Assembly (NCBI RefSeq): GCF_000230835.1
Contig: NZ_CM001240.1
Span: forward strand, 876,501 to 940,500
From: Clostridium sp. DL-VIII
Lineage (GTDB): Bacteria; Bacillota; Clostridia; Clostridiales; Clostridiaceae
Direction of reading: 5' to 3'
DNA length: 64,000 nt
A program made the translations under genes and the position numbers. Each line of letters begins with the position of its first letter. Position 1 is the stretch's first letter. Under the pieces are notes generated by a model. It saw nothing but the letters and a program-made list of their open reading frames with translations. It was not told the DNA's origin and did not search any database. Shown here one piece after another: positions 26,515-37,713 of the stretch.

Positions 26515-28017
26515 ATGAGATATTTACTAGGCTTAGATATTGGAACATCAGGGACTAAAACAGCTTTGTTTAATGAAGAAGGGAAAACTATAAAAACTGC
26601 GACATATGGATATGATTTATTTCAACCACAAGTAGGGTGGGCTGAACAAAATCCTGAAGATTGGTGGCAGGCGTGTGTCAAAGGAATAAGGGATGTTATT
26701 GAAAAAAGTGGTGTACAAGCTTCTGACATTAAAGGTATTGGATTAAGCGGGCAGATGCATGGTCTTGTTCTAATGGATAAAGACTTTAAAGTAATTAGAA
26801 ACTCCATAATCTGGTGTGATCAAAGAACAGAAAAAGAGTGCGAGTATATGACAGAGGTTATAGGAAAAGAGAGATTAATTAAAATAACAGGAAATCCAGC
26901 CTTAACTGGTTTTACTCTTTCAAAGCTTCTATGGGTCAGAAATAATGAGCCGGATAATTATGAAAAAATATATAAAATTCTTCTTCCAAAGGATTATATA
27001 AGATTTAAGTTGACAAATGTTTTTGCAACAGAGGTTTCAGATGCTAGCGGTATGCAAATGCTTGATATAAACACTAGAGACTGGAGCGAGGAATTACTTA
27101 ATGATTTAAATATTGATAAGAATATATTAGCAGATGTTTATGAATCAGTTGTTGTCAGTGGACATGTTACTAAAGAGGTAGCAGAACTTACAAACTTAGC
27201 AATAGATACACCTGTTGTTGGTGGGGCTGGAGATCAAGCAGCTGGAGCAATTGGAAATGGAATAGTAAGTGAAGGAATAATATCAACAACAATAGGGACT
27301 TCAGGAGTGGTATTTGCAGCAACTGATACACCTAGGTTTGATGAAAAGGGAAGAGTTCATACTCTTTGCCATGCAGTACCTAATAAATGGCACGTAATGG
27401 GAGTTACTCAAGGTGCAGGTCTTTCATTAAATTGGTTTAAAAGAACATTTTGCGCAAAAGAGGTTGAAGAAAGCGAAAAATCAGGAATTGATATATATGA
27501 TATATTAACTGAAAGAGCAGCACGATCTAAACCAGGATCTAATGGAATCGTTTATTTGCCTTATCTAATGGGAGAAAGAACACCTCATATAGATCCTAAT
27601 GTTAAAGGAGCTTTTTTAGGAGTATCACTTATAAATAATCATGATGATTTTACACGTAGTATATTAGAAGGAGTTAGTTTTAGCTTGAAGAATTGCCTTG
27701 ATATTATCGAGAATATGAATGTAGATATTAAGGAAATAAGAGTAAGCGGAGGCGGCGCAGAAAGCAGTATATGGAGACAAATATTAGCTGATATTTTTGG
27801 GTATTCATTAACTACAGTAAAAGCATCAGAAGGTGGAGCACTTGGTGTGGCAATTCTTGCAGGAGTTGGAGCTGGAATATATGATTCAGTTGAAGATGCT
27901 TGCAATAAAATTGTAAAGGGAAATGAAAAAGTAGAACCAAATCCAGAATTAAAAGAGTTGTATTCTAAGGTATATGAAACATATAATTCAGCTTATCCTA
28001 AAATTAAAGATATATAA
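26515..28017 (+). CDS. xylB: Xylulokinase
   Basis: 500 residues, FGGY family. N-terminal GLDIGTSGTKTALFNEEG, the SGQMHGLVLMD segment, catalytic Asp in GGAGDQAAGAIGNGIV and RVSGGGAESSIWRQILADIFG near the ATP site match XylB in length and order. It phosphorylates D-xylulose to xylulose 5-phosphate, which the transketolase and transaldolase-like enzymes downstream would use. No xylose isomerase gene is in the window. The ROK repressor follows at 165 bp. Confidence 0.93.
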   Translation: MRYLLGLDIGTSGTKTALFNEEGKTIKTATYGYDLFQPQVGWAEQNPEDWWQACVKGIRDVIEKSGVQASDIKGIGLSGQMHGLVLMDKDFKVIRNSIIWCDQRTEKECEYMTEVIGKERLIKITGNPALTGFTLSKLLWVRNNEPDNYEKIYKILLPKDYIRFKLTNVFATEVSDASGMQMLDINTRDWSEELLNDLNIDKNILADVYESVVVSGHVTKEVAELTNLAIDTPVVGGAGDQAAGAIGNGIVSEGIISTTIGTSGVVFAATDTPRFDEKGRVHTLCHAVPNKWHVMGVTQGAGLSLNWFKRTFCAKEVEESEKSGIDIYDILTERAARSKPGSNGIVYLPYLMGERTPHIDPNVKGAFLGVSLINNHDDFTRSILEGVSFSLKNCLDIIENMNVDIKEIRVSGGGAESSIWRQILADIFGYSLTTVKASEGGALGVAILAGVGAGIYDSVEDACNKIVKGNEKVEPNPELKELYSKVYETYNSAYPKIKDI

Positions 28018-28181
28018 GAATGAATTATGTTAGGCATCTAGCTTATAGTGTAATAGTACGTAGTTTACTAAATATTGATTTTAGACTAAAAAATTTATAA
28101 TATCTATGGCTAGTTATCAATACTTTAATAAGAATAAGAATAATGTTATTATTTAAGAAAGCTACTATTATTCATAGATAG

Positions 28182-29351
28182 ATGAGAGGAGCATTACAAA
28201 ATTTGATAGAGGTAAATCATAGTAAAATAAAAGAAAGTAATAGAAAAAAAATAATAGCATTATTATTAGAAAAAAATGAGATTGCTAAATTGGATATTTC
28301 AAGAATATTGGATATAAGTATAACTACAGTCTCCACTAACATTAATGAACTAAAAAATGAAGGAATTGTAGAGGATGTGAGATCTTTAGAATCTACAGGA
28401 GGAAGAAAAGCAATTTCAATTAAATTAAATGAAAATTGTAGATATTCAATTGGAGTTGCATTAACCCCAAGTCATATTAAAATAACCTTAGTTAATTTGA
28501 AGAAAAAAATTATTGAAAATCTAAGAATAAGACATAAAAATAATGGGATAGAAAATATGATATCAATAATTAAGGAAAATATAGATTTGATTATGAAAAA
28601 ATATGATTTGAATTCTGAAAATCTGCTTGGGGTTGGGTTTTCACTACCTGGAACTGTAGATTTTAATGAAGGAATAATAAAATATTCATATCTTCTTGAA
28701 GCCAAAGATTATAATTTGAAGGAAAAGTTTGAATATCTAAATGTGCCTATATATGTAGACAATGAGGCTAATCTGTCAGCATATTATGAATTTTTAAACA
28801 GGAAAGGCATGTTTGAAAATTTACTTTATGTGTCAATAACAGATGGATTAGGTCTTGGAATAATTATAAATAGAAAGATATATAGGGGGGAAAATAATTC
28901 TTCAGGAGAGTTTGGCCACATAAAGGTATCTATAGACGGAAAGAAATGCAAGTGTGGAGCTAAAGGATGTTTAGAAGCATATACATCAATGAATGCGTTG
29001 ATAGATAGTTACAATGAAATATCTTTAGAGGATATTTCAGATATAGATGAATTTGAAGAATTATATATGAAAGATGATTTAGCAACTAAAGAGGTATTAG
29101 ATAAATATTTAAAAATATTAGGAATTGGAATATCAAATTTAATCATGTTATTGGATCCTAATAGCATAATTATAGGTGGAGATATTAACAATTTATTGAC
29201 AGATAAGATAGATATCTTGAAAAAAGTAGTATATAAGGATAATTTGTTCACAGATGAAAATAGTTGTAGCATTAGTGTGGCAAGCTTTAAGGAATCGTAT
29301 TTGATGGGAGCAGCAATGCTGCCTATTGAAGAATTTTTAGAAATTAAATAA
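28182..29351 (+). CDS. ROK family transcriptional repressor (XylR-like)
   Basis: 389 residues: N-terminal winged HTH (IAKLDISRILDISITTVSTNINELK) and ROK sugar-binding domain with GEFGHIKV and the zinc motif CKCGAKGCLEAY. NagC/XylR type, repressor released by sugar. Start is uncertain: ATG 28182 lacks a ribosome site, whereas the in-frame TTG at 28203 is preceded by GAGAGGAG, giving 382 residues beginning at LIEVNHSKIK. Its position between xylB and pentose-phosphate genes suggests it controls xylose metabolism. Confidence 0.88.
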   Translation: MRGALQNLIEVNHSKIKESNRKKIIALLLEKNEIAKLDISRILDISITTVSTNINELKNEGIVEDVRSLESTGGRKAISIKLNENCRYSIGVALTPSHIKITLVNLKKKIIENLRIRHKNNGIENMISIIKENIDLIMKKYDLNSENLLGVGFSLPGTVDFNEGIIKYSYLLEAKDYNLKEKFEYLNVPIYVDNEANLSAYYEFLNRKGMFENLLYVSITDGLGLGIIINRKIYRGENNSSGEFGHIKVSIDGKKCKCGAKGCLEAYTSMNALIDSYNEISLEDISDIDEFEELYMKDDLATKEVLDKYLKILGIGISNLIMLLDPNSIIIGGDINNLLTDKIDILKKVVYKDNLFTDENSCSISVASFKESYLMGAAMLPIEEFLEIK

Positions 29352-29448
29352 TAGAGTGGTAGAAGCTGCTCTATTAATTTCAAAACTTATTAAATAAATT
29401 TTAAAAATATATTTTTAAAGTTTGAGTAATAAGCTTATAACAGGGAAA

Positions 29449-29482
29449 CCTTAAATTTCTGATTGGAACTCCGGATTTAAGG
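29449..29482 (+). terminator. Possible weak hairpin before the aldolase gene
   Basis: CCTTAAAT / ATTTAAGG with an 18-nt loop and only a delayed T4. Could end the ROK transcript or lie in the aldolase leader. Confidence 0.35.
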
Positions 29483-29550
29483 TGAACCTTTTATATATGA
29501 AAGATTAACTGGTACTTTTTAACTAAATGCAAAGAGGAGATGTTAAGAGA

Positions 29551-30198
29551 ATGAGATTTTTTTTAGACACAGCAAATGTAGAACATATAAAAGAAGCAAA
29601 TGAAATGGGAGTAATAAGTGGAGTAACAACAAATCCATCGCTAATAGCAAAAGAAGGAAGAGATTTCAATGAAGTAATAAAGGAAATCACAGAAATAGTA
29701 GATGGACCAATAAGTGGAGAAGTAGTAAGTGAGGATGCAGCAGGAATGATAAAAGAAGGAAGAGAAATAGCTGCAATCCATAAAAATATGATAGTAAAAA
29801 TACCAATGACAGCAGAAGGACTTAAAGCAACAAAGGTATTAGCAAGTGAAGGAATCAAAACAAATGTAACATTAATATTTTCAGCTACACAAGCCTTACT
29901 TGCAGCAAATGCAGGAGCAACATATGTAAGCCCATTCCTAGGAAGAGTAGATGATATATCAATGATAGGAATGGATTTAGTTAGAGATATAGCAGAAATA
30001 TTTGCAGTACATGGAATAGAAACAGAAATAATAGCAGCAAGTGTAAGAAATCCAATTCATGTAATAGAAGCAGCAAAGGCAGGAGCAGATATAGCAACAG
30101 TACCTTATAACTTAGTAATGCAAATGATAAAACATCCATTAACAGATCAAGGACTTGAAAAGTTTAAGGCAGACTGGGCAGCAGCGTTTAACAGTTAA
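29551..30198 (+). CDS. Transaldolase-like / fructose-6-phosphate aldolase
   Basis: 215 residues from ATG 29551; the upstream in-frame ATG 29527 has no ribosome site and would bury AGAGGAGA. Short TalC/MipB-type transaldolase: [35 protein letters not shown], Schiff-base lysine in IVKIPMT, and the [12 protein letters not shown] loop. Works with transketolase (next gene, 65 bp on) in the non-oxidative pentose phosphate pathway. Unusually uniform codon use (ATA, AGA, GCA) suggests high expression. TalC-type transaldolase and F6P aldolase cannot be told apart safely by eye. Confidence 0.9.
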   Translation: MRFFLDTANVEHIKEANEMGVISGVTTNPSLIAKEGRDFNEVIKEITEIVDGPISGEVVSEDAAGMIKEGREIAAIHKNMIVKIPMTAEGLKATKVLASEGIKTNVTLIFSATQALLAANAGATYVSPFLGRVDDISMIGMDLVRDIAEIFAVHGIETEIIAASVRNPIHVIEAAKAGADIATVPYNLVMQMIKHPLTDQGLEKFKADWAAAFNS

Positions 30199-30263
30199 CA
30201 GTTTAGGAGGAAAAGCTTGCAGCTTTTCTTGAAAATATATTTATATAAAAAGTGAGGTAAGAA

Positions 30264-32255
30264 ATGAGTAGAGAATTAGATAAATTATCTATTAATGCAA
30301 TAAGAGTATTATCAGCAGATGCTATAGAAAAATCAAAATCAGGACATCCGGGGTTACCACTTGGAGCTGCTACCATGGCATATACTTTGTGGACAAAGAT
30401 GAATCATAATGGAAAGAATCCGAGTTGGGATAACAGAGATAGATTTGTATTATCTGCAGGACATGGTTCAATGCTTGAATATTCATTATTACACTTATTT
30501 GGATATGGACTTACAGTTGAAGATTTAAAGAACTTTAGACAAATAGGAAGTTTAACACCAGGACATCCAGAATACGGCCATACTAAAGGTGTTGAAATTA
30601 CAACAGGACCACTTGGACAAGGTATATGTAATGCAGTGGGAATGGCTATTGCAGAAACACATTTAGCAGAAAAATTCAATAAGCCAGATTATAAGGTAGT
30701 TGACCATTATTCATATGCAATTGTTGGAGATGGATGTCTTATGGAAGGAATTTCAGGAGAAGCATCATCACTTGCTGGAACCTTAGGTCTTGGAAAATTA
30801 ATCGTATTATACGATTCAAATAATATTTCAATTGAAGGAAATACAGATATAGCATTTAGAGAAGATGTAGGAAAGAGATACGAAGCTTATGGCTGGCAGG
30901 TATTAAAAGTAGCAGATGGAAATGATATTGATTCAATAGAAGCTGCAATAGAAGAAGCAAAAGCAGAAACAGCTAAACCATCAATTATAATAGTTAAAAA
31001 CCAAATAGGTTTTGGATGCCCTGCAAAACAAGGTAAAGCTTCAGCTCATGGAGAACCTTTAGGTGCTGATAATGTAAAAGCTATGAAGGAAAACTTAGGC
31101 TGGAAGGCTGAGCCAGCATTTTATGTACCAGACGAAGTGTATACAAATATGAATGAGCACATAGAAAAAGGTATAGCTAAAGAAACAGCATGGAATAACT
31201 TATTTAAGGAATATGAGAAAGCTTATCCAGAACTAGCAAAGGAATATGGAATTTGGATGAGTGGAGAAATAGATAAGGAAAGTTTACTAAATAATGAAGA
31301 ACTTTGGAGCTTTGATAAAGAAATGGCTACAAGACAATCTTCAGGAATAATGATAAATAGATTAGCTAAATTAATTCCAAACCTTATAGGAGGTTCAGCA
31401 GATTTAGCACCATCAAACAAGACTCATATGGATGGTCGTAGCGACTTCTCGGCAGAAGACAGAAGCGGTTCAAATCTTCATTTTGGAGTTAGAGAACATG
31501 CGATGGCAGCTATAACTAACGGTATGTATGCTCATGGCGGACTCAAGGTATTCTGTGCAACATTCTTTGTATTCAGTGATTACATGAAGGGTGCTATGAG
31601 ATTATCAGCTCTTATGAAACTTCCAGTAACTTATGTATTAACTCACGATAGTATTGGAGTAGGAGAAGATGGACCAACTCATGAACCTATTGAACAGTTA
31701 GCAGCGCTTCGAAGTATGCCAAACATGACAGTATTTAGACCAGCTGACTCAAAAGAAACAGCAGCAGCTTGGTATTATGCTGTAACTAATGGAACTACAC
31801 CAACATCATTAGTATTGACAAGACAAAACTTGCCGCTATATGATGGGTGTCCAAAGAGAGCCTTAAAGGGTGGATATATTCTTAAAGATTCTAAGAAAGA
31901 AACACCAGATGTACTATTAATGGCATCAGGTTCAGAAGTAGAATTAATCTTTAAGGCAGCAGAAGAACTCTCAGCTAAAGGAATCGATGCAAGAGTAATA
32001 AGCATGCCAAGTTTTGAGCTATTTGATGCTCAAGAGGAAAGCTATAAAGAGTCTGTAATGCCAAAAGCAGTAAGAGCAAGAGTTGCAGTAGAAGCCTTAA
32101 CAAGCTTTGGATGGCATAAATATGTAGGACTTGATGGAGAAGTTATTTCTCTAGATACTTTTGGAGCTTCAGGTAAGGCAGAAGAATTATTTAAATTATT
32201 TGGCTTTACTGTAGAGAATGTGGTTGAAAGAACAATTAAAGTTGTTTCAAAATAA
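30264..32255 (+). CDS. tkt: Transketolase
   Basis: 663 residues, full length. Thiamine-diphosphate site GDGCLMEG...SNNISIEG (about residues 153-188), N-terminal [16 protein letters not shown], pyrimidine-domain [19 protein letters not shown] and substrate-binding [21 protein letters not shown]. Moves two-carbon units between pentose and hexose phosphates in the cytoplasm. AAGTGAGG ribosome site. Forms a pair with the aldolase upstream; together with xylB this is a pentose-utilisation set. Confidence 0.97.
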   Translation: MSRELDKLSINAIRVLSADAIEKSKSGHPGLPLGAATMAYTLWTKMNHNGKNPSWDNRDRFVLSAGHGSMLEYSLLHLFGYGLTVEDLKNFRQIGSLTPGHPEYGHTKGVEITTGPLGQGICNAVGMAIAETHLAEKFNKPDYKVVDHYSYAIVGDGCLMEGISGEASSLAGTLGLGKLIVLYDSNNISIEGNTDIAFREDVGKRYEAYGWQVLKVADGNDIDSIEAAIEEAKAETAKPSIIIVKNQIGFGCPAKQGKASAHGEPLGADNVKAMKENLGWKAEPAFYVPDEVYTNMNEHIEKGIAKETAWNNLFKEYEKAYPELAKEYGIWMSGEIDKESLLNNEELWSFDKEMATRQSSGIMINRLAKLIPNLIGGSADLAPSNKTHMDGRSDFSAEDRSGSNLHFGVREHAMAAITNGMYAHGGLKVFCATFFVFSDYMKGAMRLSALMKLPVTYVLTHDSIGVGEDGPTHEPIEQLAALRSMPNMTVFRPADSKETAAAWYYAVTNGTTPTSLVLTRQNLPLYDGCPKRALKGGYILKDSKKETPDVLLMASGSEVELIFKAAEELSAKGIDARVISMPSFELFDAQEESYKESVMPKAVRARVAVEALTSFGWHKYVGLDGEVISLDTFGASGKAEELFKLFGFTVENVVERTIKVVSK

Positions 32256-32466
32256 TTAGTACTCAATCTATAAATATATTGAAACTCATCTGTAGTACTA
32301 TAGCTAAAAAGATATGTATAAGAATTGTAGTGTAAAAAAGTGTGAAAAAATAAGAGTTGTATAAATGATAAAATATAAGAATTAGAGAGTTAGTTAAAGT
32401 ATATTTATAGATTTTGTTATAAAATGTGTATTTAATATTGAATATATGTGAGAAGGGAAGATTAAT

Positions 32467-33090
32467 ATGGTTATTAAAAGTGTTACTGACAAAGCATTCA
32501 AAAAGTATGGACAAGTACTGAAGAATTATGATTGTACAGAAATAATCGAAAAAATGAAGAGTACACCATTACCAGATGATGTAATATATGAACCATCAAT
32601 TGAAGAACTTGAGAAATTAAGCATTGCTAAAGAGTTACAAGATAGAGAATATGGTGAGCTGCCAATACAAATAGGATATTGTAATGGTAATAACTATATG
32701 TTAAACGCAGTTGAATATCATCGTTCATCAGAAATTAATATAGCAGTAAATGATCTTATCCTATTAATAGGCTCTCAGCAGGATATTGAAGACGATTACT
32801 CATATGACACAGCTAAGATTGAAGCTTTTAAGGTTCCAGCAGGAACTATAATTGAAGTATATGCAACTACACTTCACTATGCACCATGTAATGCAAATGA
32901 AGATGGATTCAGATGTGTTGTTGTTTTACCAAGAGATACTAATTTACCTTTAGAAAATGAAATTTCAAAATCAGGCGAAGATGCATTGCTATTTGCAAGA
33001 AATAAGTGGTTAATTGGACATAAAGATACTGACCTAGGCGAGCAAGGTGCATTTATAGGCTTAAAAGGAGAAAATATTTCGTTAAAATAA
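32467..33090 (+). CDS. DUF4867 family protein
   Basis: 207 residues. Recognised as DUF4867, a cupin-like family found next to L-fucose-isomerase-like genes in Firmicutes; the stretch around residues 115-160 (AFKVPAGTIIEVYATTLHYAPC) has the Gly/His pattern of a small beta barrel. It may be a sugar epimerase/mutarotase or a partner of the isomerase 70 bp downstream, but its reaction is not known. GAGAAGGG ribosome site before ATG 32467. Separated from tkt by about 210 bp of AT-rich DNA with no clear terminator. Confidence 0.75.
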   Translation: MVIKSVTDKAFKKYGQVLKNYDCTEIIEKMKSTPLPDDVIYEPSIEELEKLSIAKELQDREYGELPIQIGYCNGNNYMLNAVEYHRSSEINIAVNDLILLIGSQQDIEDDYSYDTAKIEAFKVPAGTIIEVYATTLHYAPCNANEDGFRCVVVLPRDTNLPLENEISKSGEDALLFARNKWLIGHKDTDLGEQGAFIGLKGENISLK

Positions 33091-33160
33091 TCAATTAGTG
33101 ATATATAAAACAAAAATAAAGTTTTGAAATAAAAAATATATATAAATGGAGGAATTAAAA

Positions 33161-34642
33161 ATGAATAATACACCAAAAGTAAAATTAGGAATTGTTGCTG
33201 TAAGTAGAGATTGTTTCCCAATGGAATTATCAAATAATAGAAGAAAGGCTGTAGTAGAATCTTATAAGAAAGTTTATGGAGATATCTATGAATGTCCAAC
33301 AGCTATCGAAAATGAAAAACACATGCAAAAGGCATTAGCAGAAGTTAAAGAAGCTGGTGTAAATGCTCTTGTAGTATATCTTGGAAACTTCGGACCTGAA
33401 ACTCCAGAAACTTTACTTGCTAAAGAATTTGATGGACCAGTTATGTTTGCAGCTGCTTCAGAAGAAACAGGAGATAACTTAGTTGGAGGACGTGGCGATG
33501 CATATTGTGGAATGCTTAATGCAAGCTATAATTTAGCTCTTCGTAATATAAAAGCATATATTCCAGAATATCCTGTTGGAACTGCAACAGAAGTTGCAGA
33601 TATGATTGCTGAATTTGTACCAGTTGCAACAGCATTACTTGGTTTAAAGAATTTAAAGATTATTTCTTTTGGTCCAAGACCTCAAGATTTCTTAGCTTGT
33701 AATGCACCTATTAAGCAATTATATAACTTAGGTGTTGAAATAGAAGAAAATTCAGAACTTGATTTATATGCAGCATTTAATGCACATAAAGATGATTCAA
33801 GAATTCCAGAAGTAATGGCTAGCATGGAAGAAGAATTAGGTGAAGGAAATAAGATGCCTGGTATTTTACCAAAACTTGCTCAATATGAAATCACATTATT
33901 AGATTGGATGGAAGAGCACAAGGGTTCAAGAGAATTTGTTGTATTTGCAAATAAATGCTGGCCATCATTCCAAACACAATTTGGTTTCGTACCTTGCTAT
34001 GTAAACAGCCGTTTAACAGCAAGAGGAATTGCAGTATCATGTGAAGTTGATATTTATGGAGCTTTAAGTGAATATATTGGAACTTGCGTAAGTCAAGATG
34101 TCGTAACATTACTTGATATTAACAATACAGTACCAGCTGATATGTATGAAGGAGAAATAAAGAGTAAATTTAATTATACATTAAAAGATACATTTATGGG
34201 ATTCCACTGTGGTAATACAGCAGCTTGTAAATTAACAAAAGGTACTATGAAGAACCAAATGATTATGGCAAGAGCATTAGAACCAAATCAAGAGCCAAAT
34301 ATAACTAGAGGAACATTAGAAGGAGATATTGTACCAGGAGAAATTACTTTCTTTAGATTACAAAGTAATGCAGATGCAGAACTTACAGCTTATGTAGCAG
34401 AAGGAGAAGTTTTACCAGTTGCAACACGTTCTTTCGGTTCTATAGGAGTATTTGCAATACCTGAAATGGGAAGATTCTATCGTCATGTATTAATTGAAGG
34501 TAGATATCCACACCATGGAGCAGTTGCATTTGGACACTTTGGAAAAGCAATTTACAATTTATTCAGATATTTGGGTGTACAAGAAGTAGGATTCAATCAA
34601 CCAAAAGGTATGTTATATAAAACAGAAAATCCATTCGAGTAA
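33161..34642 (+). CDS. L-fucose/L-arabinose isomerase family protein
   Basis: 493 residues from ATG 33161 (GGAGG at 33149-33153); the ATG at 33146 lies before that site and is rejected. Belongs to the short FucI-like group: ASEETGDNLVGGRGDAYCGML, FANKCWPSFQTQFGFVPCYVNSRL and the C-terminal VLIEGRYPHHGAVAFGHFGKA. FucI homologues isomerise L-fucose or D-arabinose; the true sugar here is uncertain because this group is about 100 residues shorter than E. coli FucI. The operon with DUF4867 lies between pentose and rhamnose genes. Confidence 0.82.
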   Translation: MNNTPKVKLGIVAVSRDCFPMELSNNRRKAVVESYKKVYGDIYECPTAIENEKHMQKALAEVKEAGVNALVVYLGNFGPETPETLLAKEFDGPVMFAAASEETGDNLVGGRGDAYCGMLNASYNLALRNIKAYIPEYPVGTATEVADMIAEFVPVATALLGLKNLKIISFGPRPQDFLACNAPIKQLYNLGVEIEENSELDLYAAFNAHKDDSRIPEVMASMEEELGEGNKMPGILPKLAQYEITLLDWMEEHKGSREFVVFANKCWPSFQTQFGFVPCYVNSRLTARGIAVSCEVDIYGALSEYIGTCVSQDVVTLLDINNTVPADMYEGEIKSKFNYTLKDTFMGFHCGNTAACKLTKGTMKNQMIMARALEPNQEPNITRGTLEGDIVPGEITFFRLQSNADAELTAYVAEGEVLPVATRSFGSIGVFAIPEMGRFYRHVLIEGRYPHHGAVAFGHFGKAIYNLFRYLGVQEVGFNQPKGMLYKTENPFE

Positions 34643-34687
34643 TAGGTTGATATAATAAAGCAAATAAATAGAAAATACAGATTATAA

Positions 34688-34733
34688 AATAAAGGTCTGA
34701 TTTCAATATTTAATTGGAATCAGACCTTTATTT
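34688..34733 (+). terminator. Terminator after the FucI-like gene
   Basis: AATAAAGGTCTGATTTCAAT / ATTGGAATCAGACCTTTATT stem with T-rich tail. Separates the isomerase from rhaB; the rest of the 307-bp gap is AT-rich with no clear signal. Confidence 0.85.
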
Positions 34734-34949
34734 ATTTTTATCTAAAATCCCTTAAATATAGTGCTTTGTGATAGTTATAAAAACTAAAAGAGAGCAAAAC
34801 TATTTTTGTTTTGAAAGATGATAAAAAAATAGATAAAGTTGCAAATAAGGATAATAAATTAAGCAAACCTAGATATTAAAAATGACTTTCGCAAGCAATA
34901 TAATTTAAATATAGTTTAGATAAAATAATAAATAAATAGGAGGGAATGT

Positions 34950-36347
34950 ATGGATTATTATTTAGCCATTGATATTGGGGCATCTAGCGGGAGACATATA
35001 TTAGGTTCAATAGAAAATGGAAAGATAAATCTAGAAGAAGTATATAGATTTGAAAATGGAATAACTAAAGTAGGAAATGAATATTGCTGGAATATTGAGC
35101 AATTATTTAAGGATATAAAAAATGGAATTAAAAAATGCAAAGAGATAGGAAAAATTCCAAAGAGCATAGGAATAGATACCTGGGCAGTTGATTTTATTTT
35201 ATTAGATGAAAACGATAAGATACTTGGAAACGCAGTTGCTTATAGAGATGACAGAACAGAAGGTATGATGAAAGAAGTCTTTAAGATTATTCCAAAGGAT
35301 GATTTGTATTTGCATACAGGAATTCAGTTTCAAAGGTTTAATACAGTGTATCAACTACTTTCTATAAAGAAAAACAATCCGGAAATATTAGAAAAGGCAA
35401 AAACTTTTTTAATGATTCCAGACTATTTGAATTTCCTGCTTACAGGAAAGAAAGTTAATGAATATACTAATGCAACATCAACTCAACTAGTTAACTCTTT
35501 TGAAAGGACTTGGGACGAAGAAATCTTAGAAAAGCTTGAAATTAACAAAGAAATTTTCCAGGAAATAAAATTACCTAAAACAAGCTTAGGAAATTTAAGA
35601 GAAAAATTAGTTAATGAATTTGGATTTAATATGGAGGTAATACTTCCAGCAACTCATGATACGGGTTCAGCATTTATCTCATCTGTATGTAATGATAATG
35701 ACAGCATTTATTTAAGTTCAGGAACATGGTCACTTATTGGTGTTGAAAATAGATTTCCAATTTGTGTGCCCCAGGCAATGGAGCATAACTTCACAAACGA
35801 AGGTGGAATAGATTATAGATATAGATTCTTAAAAAATATTATGGGACTCTGGGTCATTCAAGAAGTCAGAAGGAATACTCAAAACAAATATTCTTTTGCA
35901 GAGCTAGTTGATTTAGCAAGAAAACATTCAGAGTTTGCTTCAATAGTAAATGTTGATGATGGTAGATTCTTAAAACCAGAAAACATGATTGAGGAAATAA
36001 AAGCTTACTGCAAAGAGACAAATCAAAAAGTTCCAGAAGAAATAGGTGAAGTGGCACAGTGCGTGTTTAACAGCCTGGCTCATTGTTATAAAAAAGCTGT
36101 ATACAGTCTTGAGGAGATATTTGAAAAGGAATTTAAGAGAATAAATATCTTTGGTGGCGGCTGTCAAAATGATTTGCTTAATGAATTAGTTGCTAAAGTC
36201 ACAGGAAAAGAAGTACTGGCAGGCCCAGTAGAAGCTACAGCAATAGGAAACATTGTAGCTCAGCTTATAAGTAAAAATATTTTTAAAGACTTAGGAGAAG
36301 CAAGACAAGCTATCAAAGAATCATTTGATATTAAAGTATTTAAGTAA
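34950..36347 (+). CDS. rhaB: Rhamnulokinase
   Basis: 465 residues, FGGY family. YYLAIDIGASSGRHILG at the N terminus with the Ser-Gly-Arg typical of RhaB, IGIDTWAVDFILLD, ATHDTGSAF for the catalytic Asp and LSSGTWSLIG are diagnostic for rhamnulokinase over xylulokinase. Phosphorylates L-rhamnulose at C1. GGAGGGAATG ribosome site. RhaA follows at 109 bp. Confidence 0.93.
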   Translation: MDYYLAIDIGASSGRHILGSIENGKINLEEVYRFENGITKVGNEYCWNIEQLFKDIKNGIKKCKEIGKIPKSIGIDTWAVDFILLDENDKILGNAVAYRDDRTEGMMKEVFKIIPKDDLYLHTGIQFQRFNTVYQLLSIKKNNPEILEKAKTFLMIPDYLNFLLTGKKVNEYTNATSTQLVNSFERTWDEEILEKLEINKEIFQEIKLPKTSLGNLREKLVNEFGFNMEVILPATHDTGSAFISSVCNDNDSIYLSSGTWSLIGVENRFPICVPQAMEHNFTNEGGIDYRYRFLKNIMGLWVIQEVRRNTQNKYSFAELVDLARKHSEFASIVNVDDGRFLKPENMIEEIKAYCKETNQKVPEEIGEVAQCVFNSLAHCYKKAVYSLEEIFEKEFKRINIFGGGCQNDLLNELVAKVTGKEVLAGPVEATAIGNIVAQLISKNIFKDLGEARQAIKESFDIKVFK

Positions 36348-36456
36348 AACAAAAGTAAATTTATATATGCATATAAGTTTTATTAATATAAGTTACTCAA
36401 ACAAACTAGTAAATGAAAATTTATAAAATTCTAATATAAAAACGGAGGAGTAAAAA

Positions 36457-37713
36457 ATGAATATTAAAGAAAAATATGAATTAGCCAAAGAAGAATATGA
36501 AAAATGGGGAATTGATGTAGATAAGGTTTTAGAAGAACTTAATAAAGTTAAAATATCAATTCACTGCTGGCAGGGAGATGATGTTACAGGGTTTGAAGTA
36601 AGTCAAAATGAATTGTCAGGTGGTATTGCTGCAACTGGTAACTATCCAGGGAAGGCAAGAAATGCAGAAGAATTAAGAAAAGATTTAGAGAAAGCCTTAA
36701 GTTTAATTCCAGGAAAACATAAGATTAATCTTCATGCTATTTATGCAGAGACTGATGGAAAAGCAGTAGAAAGAGATGAACTAAAACCAGAACATTTTAA
36801 AAACTGGGTAGAATGGGCAAAGAAAAATGGATTAGGTCTTGATTTTAATCCAACAATATTCTCTCATCCAAAGGCTTCAGATGGTCTAACATTATCTCAT
36901 CCGAGCAAAGAAATAAGGGACTTTTGGATAAGACACTGCATAGCTTCACGAAAGATTGGAGAATATTTTGGAAAAGAATTAGGGCAGACTTGTTTAACAA
37001 ATATATGGATTCCAGATGGTTATAAGGATATTCCAAGCGATAGATTAGGACCAAGAAGAAGACTTAAAGAATCTTTAGATGAAATTTTAAAGGTAGAAGT
37101 AGATAAAAAATATAATTTAGATTGTGTTGAATCAAAGGTATTTGGCTTGGGTGCAGAAGCTTACACAGTAGGATCAAATGAATTTTATCTAAATTATGCA
37201 GCTAAAAATAACATAATGTCATTAATGGATACAGGACACTATCATCCAACAGAAGTTGTTTCAGATAAACTTTCAGCAATGTTATTATTTGATGAAAAGG
37301 TTGCTCTTCATGTAAGTAGACCAGTAAGATGGGATTCTGATCATGTTATAGTTTTAGATGATGAACTTAAAGAATTAGCTAAAGAGATAGTAAGAAACAA
37401 TGCTTTAGATAGAGTAATTATTGGGCTTGATTTCTTTGATGCAAGCATAAACAGAATTGCAGCATGGACAATTGGAACAAGAAATATGATAAAAGCATTA
37501 CTTAATGCAATGTTAATACCAAATGATAAATTAAGAGAACTACAGGATGCTGGAAACTTCACAGAAAGATTAGCTTTAATGGAAGAATTCAAAACTTATC
37601 CAATGGGTGATATTTGGAATTATTATTGTGAAAAGAACAATGTACCAGTTGCTGAAAACTGGCTTAAAGAAGTTAAAGCGTATGAAGAAAAGGTTCTATC
37701 TAAAAGAGCCTAG
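36457..37713 (+). CDS. rhaA: L-rhamnose isomerase
   Basis: 418 residues, as in E. coli RhaA (419). [14 protein letters not shown] near residue 33, [15 protein letters not shown], and the metal-site segments [23 protein letters not shown] and [15 protein letters not shown] are conserved. Converts L-rhamnose to L-rhamnulose with divalent metal. CGGAGGAG ribosome site. Confidence 0.97.
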   Translation: MNIKEKYELAKEEYEKWGIDVDKVLEELNKVKISIHCWQGDDVTGFEVSQNELSGGIAATGNYPGKARNAEELRKDLEKALSLIPGKHKINLHAIYAETDGKAVERDELKPEHFKNWVEWAKKNGLGLDFNPTIFSHPKASDGLTLSHPSKEIRDFWIRHCIASRKIGEYFGKELGQTCLTNIWIPDGYKDIPSDRLGPRRRLKESLDEILKVEVDKKYNLDCVESKVFGLGAEAYTVGSNEFYLNYAAKNNIMSLMDTGHYHPTEVVSDKLSAMLLFDEKVALHVSRPVRWDSDHVIVLDDELKELAKEIVRNNALDRVIIGLDFFDASINRIAAWTIGTRNMIKALLNAMLIPNDKLRELQDAGNFTERLALMEEFKTYPMGDIWNYYCEKNNVPVAENWLKEVKAYEEKVLSKRA

